This document shows positions 54,291 to 64,000 of a stretch of DNA of 64,000 nucleotides, piece after piece. Under the pieces are notes generated by a model, which searched no databases, had not been told where the DNA came from, and saw only the letters and a program-made list of their open reading frames with translations. The translations under genes and the position numbers were made by a program. Source of the stretch: Sisyra terminalis (Eukaryota > Arthropoda > Insecta > Neuroptera > Sisyridae); NCBI GenBank assembly GCA_958496175.1, contig OY292280.1:16430001-16494000 (forward strand), read 5' to 3'. The stretch's first letter is position 1; each line of letters begins with the position of its first letter.

Positions 54291-55188
54291 TTCAAATTTA
54301 TGTTTATCGTTTACTTTTTTAAATTATATTACAAAAATTAGATCAGAATATATTACTGTTTAAATCCTTCATATTGATTTGATAATGACAAGAATCAATT
54401 TCCTAAGAAAACAAAACGGAAGCGATATTCCAAAAAAATGCATGAAAAAATCAATTTTTTCAAAGTTGGGCCATCATTTTGTCCATTTTGACTGAACCAT
54501 GTTCTTAAGTTAATTTATCGTTAAGAAAATTTGATTTCCTTTACTAAATCGATTAATTAGCTCATTATAATATTATCTATACAAAACAAGTAAAAAAAGG
54601 ATGCTCAAAGTTTCCCAAATTTTGAAATAGGTTTTTTCCTTATGGAAAAAAAACTATTAATAGTCCAAAATGTCTTCCTACATATTTTTGAAAATATAAA
54701 ATCAAAATCGTTATTATATTTATATTATACCAGAAGGGAAAAATATTTTTTATGTAAACGAATGGATTTTGACAATGCCTTGGACATACAATTGTTTTAA
54801 GGGTGGATTTATGAACGAAACAACTATGGTCGGTTTGACATTCATATGTTTTTGATTGATTTGAAAAGCCAATTGCTAGTAATGTTCATTGGTTTTACAT
54901 ATACGCTTATGCATACAAAATGAGTTTAATATACTGTTTGATTGGTCCGAATCAAACAAAAACATTTAAATGTAAAACTGGTTGTACTCACAAAACTATT
55001 AAAAAATACAAAAATTTGAAAAATTTTATTAGAAATTTTGTGATCAAGGCATTATTGTTTGAGCAACCTTCATCTTATTTTTCATTCATTTTCTTGAAAA
55101 CTTTCAAAGGGGGCGTACAAATGTAACATGAGTCAATAAATTATTTAAATGTATTATTTTGTAATTGAAATGTAAGAACTCTATATTT

Positions 55189-55189
<1 letters not shown>

Positions 55190-55226
<37 letters not shown>
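55190..55226. repeat. TA microsatellite
   Basis: About 16 TA units. Confidence 0.95.
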
Positions 55227-55230
<4 letters not shown>

Positions 55231-56289
55231 ACTATGCATTAATTTGTTGAAATTATGTATTCCTGTACACGAGGGCTTTGTGCAAAAATTTTAAAATATA
55301 CCCTTAACAATGGACAAGGACTTAAATTGTTGGCACTCATGTCCAGGAGGCGGAAAATCCCAATAGAGTCAAATTTATTTATCAAGTCAAAGATATAATT
55401 AATAACTATACTGAGTAGTAAAGTATTATAACAATGTTATAGCACACAGAGTATAAAAAAGGACAAATCCATTGCATATAAAAATATACGTACAATTATC
55501 AATTAATGTTAAACACGTATGTATTGTATGTGTCAATGAAAGAAATAAAATACTTTTAATGCATGATTTGTGTATCAAGGAAGTGAAAAAATATATATGA
55601 ACTTTTATAAATATAAATTATATAAGAGAAATAATATTTTTTGTTCTATTAACTCTCAATGTTAGATAATTGTTATATAATTATGTACAATATAGTGCAT
55701 ATACATATGTTTAAATGCATAAAAGTACTGCATTGCGTCTATATGTTTCAATATATGGAGAAATAAAACACTGATCAAATGTCTGTAATATTTCATCATT
55801 ATTTAACCCCAATTACTATTTTTTCAGTCTTGTATGAATTCTATGTACTGCGGGGTTGTGAAAAAAATTATTTGAAAATTTACAATGTAAGTTAGAATTT
55901 TTATGTTATATCATCGTAATCGTGATGGCAGTTATCTGTGAAAAAACTCATTTCAACAATTACGATGTTACATTGGAAAGCTTTTCTGTGATTGCAAATG
56001 AATAAATGCATATACCATATTTGAGTAAAAGAGACAGAACTACTACTACACTTGTCTTTTTATCCCTACCATATAGCTTCTTAATAAACTCCATTCTGTT
56101 CCGGGAATGCAACTTACCTTATCCATACTGATGTTGAAGGTAACGAGAAGAAAAACGGGCTTACAAGAGTAGACTCAAGTATGTCACTTATGGGTCCAAA
56201 ATCGGCTATGGGACTACCGATATGCTCAACACTGAATCAAAAAGCCGAATTGTTTCAAAATATTAGTAAGACTATTAAGACGTCATCAT

Positions 56290-56429
56290 TCAGTATGTAA
56301 GTGCAACAATGGACTCATTGGGTTACCTTGAGGAACTTCTACATTGATTGGTTTTAGTGCAGGTATCTTATCCCGTATTTTGACCTGGAAGAGTCGACTA
56401 TCCAAATACGATGATATAATATCCAGGTA
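56290..56429 (-). pseudogene. Jockey-clade reverse transcriptase fragment
   Basis: The minus strand reads YLDIISSYLDSRLFQVKI, then PALKPINVEVPQGNPMSPLL. This is the stretch from the fingers to motif B of jockey-type RTs (SYL..R.F.V, then GVPQGS.LSPLLY). A stop follows within a few codons. Downstream to about 56090 the resemblance (IADFGP where FADD is expected) is faint. Confidence 0.75.
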
Positions 56430-56601
56430 TTCAGGAGTTACGAATCAGTTTTATTAAACAATTTTGAACTTCTTCCTTTTTTTTAAATAATTATAATAAC
56501 CTTTTAGCTTACCTTACGAAGCATTTTTTTCAGATATCAAATATATCTTTATTTAAAATAAATTAGATTTGTACAATTTTTTTTGTCCTTAGCGAGATTT
56601 T

Positions 56602-56739
56602 TCAAACTGAGACTGTTCCATTCCTGTTTTCAATAAGTCCAGGATCCCTCAATATTTTCTTCCGGGTCATTCCAATTCTAGATCCTTCTACAACATCCAA
56701 AATAGCCTCCTCCCATCTCAGAATATAATCCACCTGGTA
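56602..56739 (-). pseudogene. Possible non-LTR RT C-terminal fragment
   Basis: The minus strand reads YQVDYILRWEEAILDVVEGS, then RIGMTRKKILRD. It resembles the G-HILR.E..L...IEG.I.GKR.R segment at the end of many insect non-LTR RTs. It lies before the motif-B fragment on the same strand, so it belongs to a different element. Confidence 0.45.
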
Positions 56740-56883
56740 TATTTTTAAAAATACTTAACCCTCAACTTATTAGATGATAAAATTCAGATCTCAGCTTTTA
56801 TATTTTTTAAATAAGAAGAAAATTCAGGTTATTTAAGATCTTTTTGTTTTTTATTTTTTATTTAATATTTTTATTATTCAATT

Positions 56884-56930
56884 AGCTACGTTTCGTTACT
56901 AATCGTAACTTCCTCAGGCTTCTATAACAA
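56884..56930 (-). ncRNA. Hammerhead motif, left arm of 56.8-kb element
   Basis: On the minus strand: CTGAGGA (56911-56917), stem II GTTAC/GTAAC, GAAA (56891-56894), then ACGTAGC. ACGT is self-complementary, the residue before the cut is A, and GC can pair with the GC before CTGA. Confidence 0.7.
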
Positions 56931-57084
56931 ATTAAAATAATTACAAAATATGTCAATCATACAAAAATTTCAAAACTATAATAATAAACATATAATATAG
57001 AATTTATATGATCTATATTATATGTATATTATTATAGTTTTGAAATTTTTGTATGATTGACATATTTTGTAATTATTTTAATTT

Positions 57085-57140
57085 GTTATAGAAGCCTGAG
57101 GAAGTTACGATTAGTAACGAAACGTAGCTAATTGAATAAT
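57085..57140 (+). ncRNA. Hammerhead motif, right arm of 56.8-kb element
   Basis: CTGAGGA (57096-57102), an extra A, stem II GTTAC (57104-57108) with GTAAC (57114-57118), GAAA (57119-57122), ACGT, A, then GC. Only a weak outer stem I (TTAT with ATAA) is possible. Confidence 0.7.
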
Positions 57141-57582
57141 TAAAATATTAAATAAAAAATAAAAAACAAAAAGATCTTAAATAACCTGAATTTTCTTCTT
57201 ATTTAAAAAAAAACTAAACTTATTATTTGAATTGAGGAAAAAGGATGGACTAGGTGATTGAATTGAAGCACTGGCACTTTTAAAACGTAATTTAATTTTT
57301 ATGAATGCTTGGAAATAATAAATACATTTTAATACAATTTTTTTCTTTTCAAATATTTAACTCTACATAGCAAAAATTTGTCCTAAAAAAATCAATCGTT
57401 TATTTTATTTTTATTATTATTATTATTAATATTATTTTTTTTTCTTTTTCAAAAAGTTTCATATCAACATTAAACGGATTTTTGCGTGTGCATATTCTCT
57501 TATTTCTCATTGTAATATTTTACGTAACTTTCTCATGTAAATTGAAAAAAAAACCAAATAAACAAAAGAAATCTCAAGCCTA

Positions 57583-57741
57583 ATGGTGGCCGAGTGATCT
57601 AGGTGGCCTCTTCAAAAAACTGGTAAGTGTTGGGTTCGAATCTCATATCGACCAAATTAACGATTTATCTCGATTTAAGAATTTTTATTGACCCTTGAGT
57701 TGCTTAACACCATGGTAGTTATAAAGTAATGGTAAATAACA
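57583..57741 (+). mobile_element. tRNA-derived SINE copy
   Basis: A box TGGCCGAGTGA at 57587, B box GGTTCGAATC at 57633-57642, body (CGATTTATCTCGATTTAAG, GACCCTTGAGTTGC) and end TATAAAGTAATGGTAAATAA followed by an A-rich tail. Confidence 0.88.
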
Positions 57742-59249
57742 ATAAAAAAAAATCTCATTTAATTTATCAAATGTTTTCGATTGTAATGACATATCGTCGA
57801 GGAAAATGAGAAAATTTCATGTCATTTTTTTCTCGTTTGATTAATTTCAATTTTGTTTTTGGTTCTTACAAGTATAACAGTAATAAATATATTTTAAATC
57901 ACAAATTTTCATTGAATTTATTATAGTTTTATTATTAAATATCATTATTATTTTAAATACTCATTATTATTTATATTTAAAGGGAAGTTTTTCTTTTGCT
58001 TTTAGAATGCAAATTTGCGCTTATAAGAAATCCTTAAATGGTCTCCACGCGTCTTTTAATTGTTAACAAAAAGGATACTTTTAGATTTCCAAAAAGGCCA
58101 TTAATTAAGCAATTACACTCAATTTAATTAAAAACTGACTAAGTATTGAATTTTAGATTTAATATGTGCTGTAAAACATTCAATTGTTGTTTTTTTTTTA
58201 ATGTTGACTCAACCTAGGCGACCACTTGCGTACCTAGTTTGCTCTAGTTACAAAGTACAACTACTTTGTACTTTGCACTTTATGAATTTTATATGATATA
58301 ATTTTTTAAGAATTAAAGAAGGCATTTTATGGCAATGAATTACGATAGACAACTGAACAAAGAATGCAAACCGATATAAAATTCTTCATCTTTGTGCAAA
58401 AACAGCAAAACTAATTTTTAATGTGTGCGAATGTTCAATAAGTTCAAATCCAATCTTGGATTATAAAAACAGCCTACTATGTATTTATTTATTTATTTTT
58501 TTAAATTTTATTGAAGTCACAATATAACTCTTAAAGAACCGCTCGTGGTTCACCAGTCCTTCTTTGGTCATCTTTTGTTTAGTGTCTACCATAGTAAATA
58601 AGAAGGAAAAATCCATGAACCAAAAATTTACTTAAAACATAAAACTGTGCTTTTTTGTTAAATGTTTATAAAAAAAATTATTCATCAAAATTAAAATTGC
58701 AAATGCAAGTATTGGTTGCGACTTAGACTGAAACCAAAAAAAACCCAGAGACTCTAGAAGAGAACCTAAAATTCGGTTTTGGTTACAAAAACTTTGGTTT
58801 CAATTATTAAGCAGCTTATGGTAAAAACCCTGAACTCAGAAACCTGAAGTTATAAAGCTTAGTTAAAAAAAACCTTAAGAATTTTGAAAAAAATTATATT
58901 AGTGATTATGCGGTAGCTTCCGCAATAAATCTGTGGCTCATTGAAAATAGGTTCGCTCTTGCAATAAATCCAAATTCATTAATTTGATTCTTAATTGCGC
59001 CAAATAAACTGTTAATTTAAGTGCTTGTAAGACTTATATTCCACAAAAATTCAAGGTAAGTTTTTAAACTATTAATGCTGAGACCAGAATGACATTGGGG
59101 TTAAACAGTATTTTAAATGGAGCCTCTGGGATACCGGTCAACTTCCCAGAATACACAGGATTAAACCCATGTGGGGTTCCATAGGTGCGGACTTTTTAAT
59201 TTCCTACTAAGCGTGGAAACAAAAATGAATCAATTAAATTAAAACCAGC

Positions 59250-59406
59250 CGACCGATGTACCGATACCAAACCTACTTCAATCTCGTATCGAGTAAATTT
59301 TCGATATTTCACGATTTACGGAATATTTAACCCCAGAGTCGCTTAGGACCATGACAGTTTTTAAGCGATTGTAATAAATAATAAAAATTAAAAAAAAAAA
59401 AAAAAC
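59250..59406 (+). mobile_element. SINE copy with degraded head and A-tail
   Basis: The body TCGTATCGAGTAAATTTTCG, then CGATTTACGGAAT, CCCCAGAGTCGCTTAGGACC and TTTTTAAGCGATTGTAATAA, followed by at least 15 A. The head is scarcely recognisable. Confidence 0.7.
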
Positions 59407-59519
59407 ACAATCTGATAATAATACTTCGTAGATTCTTAAAGGAAAATAGAGGGAAATAATGATAAGAAGTATGAAAGTTCAAACTGAGCAGACTATCGAA
59501 GGACAGCGGAGAGCTAAGA

Positions 59520-60110
59520 TTTGAAAAAAATAATACAATTAAGATTGAAAAATTTGCAATCTTGTTCAGAAAAAAACTAATTTGATCCCAGCAGGGGTAA
59601 AGGGAGAAGTTGAAAATAGTTGTCGGATTGTGGACTTAATAAAAACCACTGAAAAAGACTAACATGCTGAGATGGAAGAGCAGCAAGTTCTCAAGCTACG
59701 TAAACCAGAAGCTGAAGAGGCCAAAGAGGGAACTTATAAGGATAAGCTTACTCTGATATAGATGGCTTCCATCATGGAGGGTTTCCCTAATTGGAGGGAT
59801 ACACATGGAGGGTATACACGCTTCACATTCAGAGAAAACTAACGATGCCATTCCGGTGGTTGAACAAGGGGATTAATATTGAATTTAGGAGAATGGGACC
59901 AATTTGTTCATCTGTAACGATGAATCTCTGGTGAGTGGACTGCATATTTGCAAAGATAGATTTATGAAACTCTATCTTAATAATGGATGAGGCCAAAAAA
60001 ATCCTGGTTTCCAATAACATTGTGGTAAGACTTGCTCAGATTTTCGAAGCAGGAGGAAGCAAAATCGGATGAAGTCCTTTTGGTGTTAGGAAATTAAATC
60101 TAAGAGATCA
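59520..60110 (+). pseudogene. Degraded coding remnant of unknown origin
   Basis: Higher GC than its surroundings. Interrupted frames read AGVKGEVENSCRIVDLIKTT, then HAEMEEQQVLKLRKPEAEEA and KEGTYKDKLT, with several stops after that. The charged, Glu/Lys-rich composition would suit a retroelement gag or ORF1, but I recognise no motif. Confidence 0.35.
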
Positions 60111-61251
60111 TTACCATAAGCATTTGTAATCTGGGAATCATTTTGGGAAAAATCCTTTCCAGATATGCACAACCGTTTTGAGAGTGTAGATGATCACAAA
60201 CAGTTCAAAAGCAGTTAGCATAGTTTCGAATTGATTCAAAAACGAACCTTATATCGAAATTTAAGAGACTAACTGTTTGGTGAAGTGTTACAGCTATACA
60301 TATTGAACAAAAATTTGGTCAGTTTTTAACTAAAAATGACTTATTTGTAAGTACTTGCCCAAGTCTCAGTTTAGTCTTTATTTAACTAAAATGCCTCTAT
60401 CAGTATTTGAATTTGGTTCAGTAGCAAGTCTTGTATTACTCATGTCAATTGAATTCTTGGAAATCTTTAGATTAAGAGATGGAAAAATTAAATTAAAAGC
60501 TTATAAATTTTGATTGTTCAAAATTTAATAGATAGGCACAACCTAAAGCTTTACAATATTGTGTAAATGTTACTCATTGTTTGTCTTTTTTTTAATAATG
60601 AAAAGGGAATTTGAATAGACATTTTGTACATTGATTTTCACAAGTTTCGGGCAAGCTTTTTCTAATGATAATTTAATTACATTTACTCACATATGTTTTG
60701 TGCGGATGGAATTTTCCATATTTGTTTTGTTCGATTATCTAGTGCTACCAGCTCCAAGAAAAAAGCATTTCAAAGCGATTATACATAGTATAGTTAAGTT
60801 ATACTTGAGATCAAAGTTTTGTCCCTGATATATGTTAGCATCACGTCAAAATATGATAATCGAAACAATCAGCCGATATATTCAAATAGTTCATGCTTTT
60901 TTCTTAGTGGCTAAATGTGACAGTGGTTGAGTGAAAATGTGTCGTTATCTCAATCAAATCGGTGCTAATCAAAAATCATTAGTTTAATGGAATCGTTAAA
61001 TGTCCTATTCACTAGTGTTAATTGTCGTCCAGACTTTTATTTATTTTTTTTTTATTGTTTTTTTTTTCTTTTTTTTCATTCCAGGAAATCATCAATCAAA
61101 GCCAACGGAAGAGACTGTCTCAAATTTTCAATTTCGATCAAAACTATTTGCTGTCGGATTGCGTCTTTTTCTCTACATTCAAAGAGGCTTCCTGTAAACA
61201 ATAGTTTATTGCTTTAAAACGATCGCAATCAACAATTCTAGAAATACTCAC

Positions 61252-61375
61252 TAAATCTAATTCATCTAACGATTCTAACGTCGCTATCGGTGCAGATTTC
61301 ATGTCTTTATCAGCGGAATTTGATGCAGAATTGGGATCTACATCCGTACTACTATAGCTATTCAATGACGAAAAT
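61252..61375 (-). CDS. ERG-like K+ channel, distal C-terminal exon
   Basis: A 124-nt minus-strand exon. The acceptor is TTTAATTGTTTCAG (ending at 61376) and the donor is TTA|GTGAGT at 61252/61251. The first base A completes the Arg codon begun by the exon at 63324 (AG plus A), an exact phase match. The 41 residues that follow (FSSLNSYSSTDVDPN, then TLESLDELDL) are Ser/Asp-rich. The exon ends in phase 0, so at least one more exon should lie further left. If the donor were not used, the frame would stop about 32 codons later. I cannot tell which is real. Confidence 0.65.
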
Positions 61376-61459
61376 CTGAAACAATTAAAATCGTCAAATA
61401 AAGCTACATATTTATTTCACTGCTGAAATAGATAAATTCTGGGCTAAAAATACATGCCA

Positions 61460-61745
61460 CTTAAAGTTAGTCCCAAATTTTTGATTTTCCAAAAAAAATT
61501 TTGCACTACTAATTGGTGTTTTCTTTTTTGTCGTTCGTTCGAGAGTTCCAAAGGAAAAACCTGGCTAAATCCAGCAAAAAAATGGCTAAATTCGGGAAAA
61601 TATGCAAGCTATGAAAATGTTTCTTTCGAATTCACAAACGACAAGAAAACACCAATTAATGGCGCGCAATTTTTTTTTTTCGAAATTTCAATAATTATAG
61701 AATAGCTCAAAACTTTAATTTAAGGTCACCACATAGGATTTTCAT
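61460..61745. mobile_element. Foldback MITE, copy 2
   Basis: The inverted arms TAATTGGTGTTTTCTTTTTT and AGAAAACACCAATTAATGGC, and GGGAAAATATGCAAGCTATG, are shared with the 49.4-kb copy. Confidence 0.78.
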
Positions 61746-61861
61746 GGAAAAGTGAAGTGCTAATTTGATGGACGTCCTATTTTCATGCAAGTCATTTTTT
61801 TATATAATTAAACTTTAAATTTGGAGCAAATATTATTAGTTTTTTTTTTTTTTTTTGAATT

Positions 61862-62080
61862 ATTTTTAGTAGGATAGTGGACAAGAAAGGATGTAGATCC
61901 ATGTACTAATTATTAATTTTGCGACATGTTTCGGTCTTTTATTAGACCTTCATCAGGCTTCTTAATATGTAGTACACAATATACATCACAATAACATCGA
62001 AAAAAAATTATTTTTTATCGCACACTTACATTACAATTTTTTTTATTTAACCACTTGTCCACTATCCTACTAAAAATATA
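61862..62080. mobile_element. Penelope-like terminal repeat, family C
   Basis: TTTTTAGTAGGATAGTGGAC at the left is repeated inverted at 62054-62080 (GTCCACTATCCTACTAAAAA). The left arm carries a hammerhead ribozyme on the minus strand. No clear duplication of the target was identified. Confidence 0.65.
61911..61967 (-). ncRNA. Hammerhead ribozyme motif with complete stems (family C)
   Basis: Canonical CTGATGA at 61950-61956 (minus). Stem II GGTCT/AGACC with a short A-rich loop. GAAA at 61929-61932. Stem III is the self-complementary ACATGT, giving a GTC cleavage triplet ending at 61923. Stem I has an inner GC/GC pair, a small internal loop, then TATTAA (61962-61967) with TTAATA (61911-61916). 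This is the only motif here with a clear two-part stem I around an internal loop. One extra A follows CTGATGA, as in the other copies. Confidence 0.78.
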
Positions 62081-62233
62081 TAAAATTATGTAAAATATAG
62101 ACACAACCAATTTATTGATTATTAGTTTTAATAGATGATAAAATTCAGATTTCAGCTTTTATTTTTTTAAATAAGGAGACAATTCAGGTTGTTTAAGATT
62201 GGTTTTTAATTTAATATTTTTACTATTCAATTA

Positions 62234-62275
62234 GCTACGTTTCGTTACGTATCGTAACTTCCTCAGGCTTCTATA
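62234..62275 (-). ncRNA. Hammerhead motif, left arm of 62.1-kb element
   Basis: On the minus strand: CTGAGGA (62260-62266), stem II GTTAC/GTAAC, GAAA (62240-62243), ACGTAGC. Confidence 0.68.
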
Positions 62276-62311
62276 AAAAATTAAAATAATTACAAAATAT
62301 GTCAATCAATT

Positions 62312-62716
62312 TATAATATGCATACAGTGGGGCAAATTTATAGTAAGTTAAATGATAGAGATAAATTATTAAAAAATTCAAATATTGTTTATAGTATCCC
62401 ATGTTCATGTAATAAAGTTTATATTGGACAGACAAAACAGTATCTGGGCAGTAGAATTTACCAACATAAGTATAGTTGTAGAAAGGCTGATAAATAAAAG
62501 GACAATACTGCGTTATGTCTCCATCACCTAGAGACCGGTGATCAATTCGATTTTAATAATGTCAAAATTTTAGATAAAGAGAAAGTTAATTACAAACGTA
62601 ATATTAGTGAAATGATTCACATATTTTTAAATAATACTGTAAATTTTCGAACAGACACAGAAAATTTGAGTGGGATATATTCTAATTTGCTTTATAAATT
62701 TAAAAAAAAAGTTTAA
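62312..62716 (+). pseudogene. Penelope-like GIY-YIG endonuclease fragment
   Basis: One plus frame with a single internal TAA (62495-62497) runs to TAA at 62714-62716, 134 codons. It reads SNIVYSIPCSC, then KVYIGQTKQYLGSRIYQHKY, which are the two strands and the following Arg helix of the GIY-YIG nuclease. NTALCLHHLETGDQFDF and KRNISEMIHI (with the conserved Glu) come next, then TDTENLSGIYSNLL. This is the usual C-terminus of Penelope-like polyproteins. The upstream polymerase is missing, so it is a 5'-truncated copy. Confidence 0.85.
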
Positions 62717-63071
62717 ATTGGTAAACCTATGTTTGAATAACGCACGGTTGGATGATGTTAGTTGGGCTCATTAGGCGGCACTGAATATACATGTAATGTG
62801 TATGGGTAGAGTGTGTAATTTTTTAATTTTTATTTATTTAATGAATTTAAATTGAAAATATTATATTTGTGAATCAAGGTTATTAATTAATTTTATTATT
62901 ATATATTTAATTACTTATAACAATATCTCTTAAAATATTTTTCATATTTTGAAATTTTGAGTAAGTTATTATTATTTAATTACAAATATTTTATATTATC
63001 TACATTATATGTATATTATTTTAATTTTGAAATTTATGTATGATTGACATATTTTGTAATTATTTTAATTT

Positions 63072-63126
63072 GGTATAGAAACCTGAGGAAGTTACGATTA
63101 GTAACGAAACGTAGCTAATTGAATAG
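63072..63126 (+). ncRNA. Hammerhead motif, right arm of 62.1-kb element
   Basis: CTGAGGA (63083-63089), stem II GTTAC/GTAAC, GAAA (63106-63109), ACGT, then AGC. The core is identical to the 57.1-kb motif. Confidence 0.7.
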
Positions 63127-63200
63127 TAAAAATATTAAAAAAAAAAAAACGATCTTAAACAACCTGGATTGTCTTTTTATTAGTTTTAATATTTGATAAC

Positions 63201-63275
63201 TTTCTGGTAGGCGAGAGATTAAGGTGGTCGCTCGAAAACTAATAATTACAAAGTTGAAATCTTATTAGAAACGAA
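63201..63275 (+). mobile_element. SINE head fragment
   Basis: GGTAGGCGAGAGATTAAGGT, then GGTCGCTCGAAAACTA and a damaged B box (GTTGAAATC). Truncated after the head. Confidence 0.55.
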
Positions 63276-63323
63276 AATTTTTATAGTTTTTTGTTGTGGT
63301 ACTAGAGAAAAAGAATTTTTTAC

Positions 63324-64000
63324 CTGTACAAACTTTGTGAACTAGTCTTAAAGGGTTCAATAGTTGGTAGAGAACGTTTTTCCGGTTCGGAACATGAGCG
63401 TTGCATTTGCGATATGTTTCTAGGTGGCGTTGATCTGAATGTGATATTTTCATAGATACGTTCAGGAGCTGATACCGTTGAAGTGCTTGCAACTGGAACC
63501 ATAATTGGCCGACGTTCAATTTCAGTCTGCTCTCCCCCAAAAAGAGTTGATGTGGATGGCGATTTATCCTCGTCCATATTTAATGGGTCAACATTAGCGG
63601 ATGAAGAAGATGGCCTCGTTATGTTCTGGTATACTGGCTCCTGCTCCAACTGAGTTTGTCCATTGTCATTGTCCTCTAAATCATCTTCGTTGATATTTCG
63701 TTGGTTCTTGTTCTGAACAACATTAAGAATCAATTTGATGTCTCTGGCGAGAGAGTTTTCAAGACTAAAAACGCGTTGAGAGAGAATTTCCAGTTTGTGG
63801 TTGAGGAGATCGAATTGAGATACGTTTGGTATCCAATTTCCGTCCATAGATGGCGACAATTGGGTGTGAGAGATGTACGGTGCAGCGTTTTCAGCATTCA
63901 GATTCACAAGATTTGAAATGTTTTCGTGTTGTTGAGGTAACTGGGTATAAATATTAGAGCTTAAACTAGTTTTGCGTTTGGAATGTTTGTGTGGATCGTT
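63324..64000 (-). CDS. ERG/Kv11 (KCNH)-like potassium channel, C-terminal cytoplasmic exon
   Basis: A minus-strand frame is open from the window edge (64000) for 225 codons to the donor CAG|GTAAAA at 63324/63323, leaving two bases of an Arg codon that the 61375 exon completes. Around residues 60-90 it reads VSQFDLLNHKLEIL and then FSLENSLARDIKLILNVVQ. This follows the spacing of the C-terminal coiled coil of ERG channels, where L, E, L, D, L and Q recur as in LE..L..D.....L...Q. The coiled coil helps tetramers form. The rest is Ser/Pro/Asp-rich and includes RSCSEPEKRSLP. No pore or cyclic-nucleotide-binding-like domain lies in the window, so the family call rests on this one region. The insect orthologue would be seizure (sei). 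Confidence 0.55.

Larger units (their letters stand above)
56773..57216. mobile_element. Palindromic Penelope-like element, family B
   Basis: Flanked by the 9-bp duplication AACTTATTA (56764-56772, 57217-57225). Two inverted arms of about 200 bp are nearly identical, each with one hammerhead core and the phrase AAAGATCTTAAATAACCTGA on one strand or the other. It starts GATGATAAAATTCAG, exactly as the 62.1-kb copy does after its own duplication. Nothing is encoded between the arms. Confidence 0.88.
45756..61251. other. Region between mGluR and the visible ERG-like exons
   Basis: It contains the separately listed MITEs, SINEs, Penelope-like elements and jockey fragments. It presumably also holds the end of the minus-strand channel gene, which I could not find. 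Stretches 47.5-49.4, 49.8-51.2, 51.3-53.9, 54.3-56.1, 57.8-59.2 and 60.3-61.2 kb show only AT-rich sequence. Confidence 0.7.
62134..63177. mobile_element. Penelope-like element, family B, with GIY-YIG remnant
   Basis: Flanked by the 14-bp duplication TATTAGTTTTAATA (62120-62133, 63178-63191). It starts GATGATAAAATTCAG, like the 56.8-kb copy. Inverted ribozyme arms (about 62200-62310 and 63010-63165) bracket an internal plus-strand endonuclease fragment. The telomerase-like reverse transcriptase is absent. Confidence 0.88.

Noticed and set aside
62312..62716. Intact GIY-YIG gene
   Set aside because: It has an internal stop and no polymerase upstream, so it is scored as a remnant.

Overview
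This window is a stretch of AT-rich insect chromosome. The spliced genes, very large introns, jockey-like, Penelope-like and Helitron repeats, tRNA-derived SINEs and a long satellite array all point that way. I cannot place the insect order from the sequence alone.

Two protein-coding genes converge. On the + strand are the last four exons I can recognise of a metabotropic glutamate receptor of the insect mGluR (DmGluRA, group II) type: 7280-7408, 10690-11505, 38336-38543 and 44813-45180. Splice phases match at every junction. They encode the end of the ligand-binding region, the cysteine-rich domain, all seven membrane helices and a Ser/Thr-rich tail, about 506 residues. A 26.8-kb intron separates TM6 from TM7. 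On the - strand, entering from the right edge, are two phase-matched exons (63324-64000 and 61252-61375). Their coiled-coil pattern resembles the C-terminal tail of ERG/Kv11 (KCNH) potassium channels. The final exon of this gene was not found.

The rest is intronic or intergenic and rich in repeats. Positions 1 to about 5400 are a satellite of about 187-bp monomers, mostly organised as a 374-bp dimer, lying inside an mGluR intron. Further right are SINE copies with A and B boxes, Helitron-like elements, several MITEs, degraded jockey-like and other non-LTR reverse transcriptase or endonuclease fragments, and a Ty3/gypsy-like gag-protease fragment with one in-frame TGA.

The most interesting layer is a set of hammerhead-ribozyme (HHR) motifs. 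Four short Penelope-like elements (14.3, 39.1, 56.8 and 62.1 kb), each with a convincing target-site duplication, carry minimal HHR cores (CTGANGA, a stem, GAAA, then a self-complementary ACGT). Three hold them as inverted pairs. One still contains a GIY-YIG endonuclease reading frame. A fifth related element near 61.9 kb has the best single-molecule fold. Independently, the 3' tail module of the tRNA-derived SINE family (19.4, 34.8, 54.0 and 54.2 kb) contains the same kind of HHR core. This suggests a SINE that borrowed, or is processed by, a Penelope-type ribozyme.
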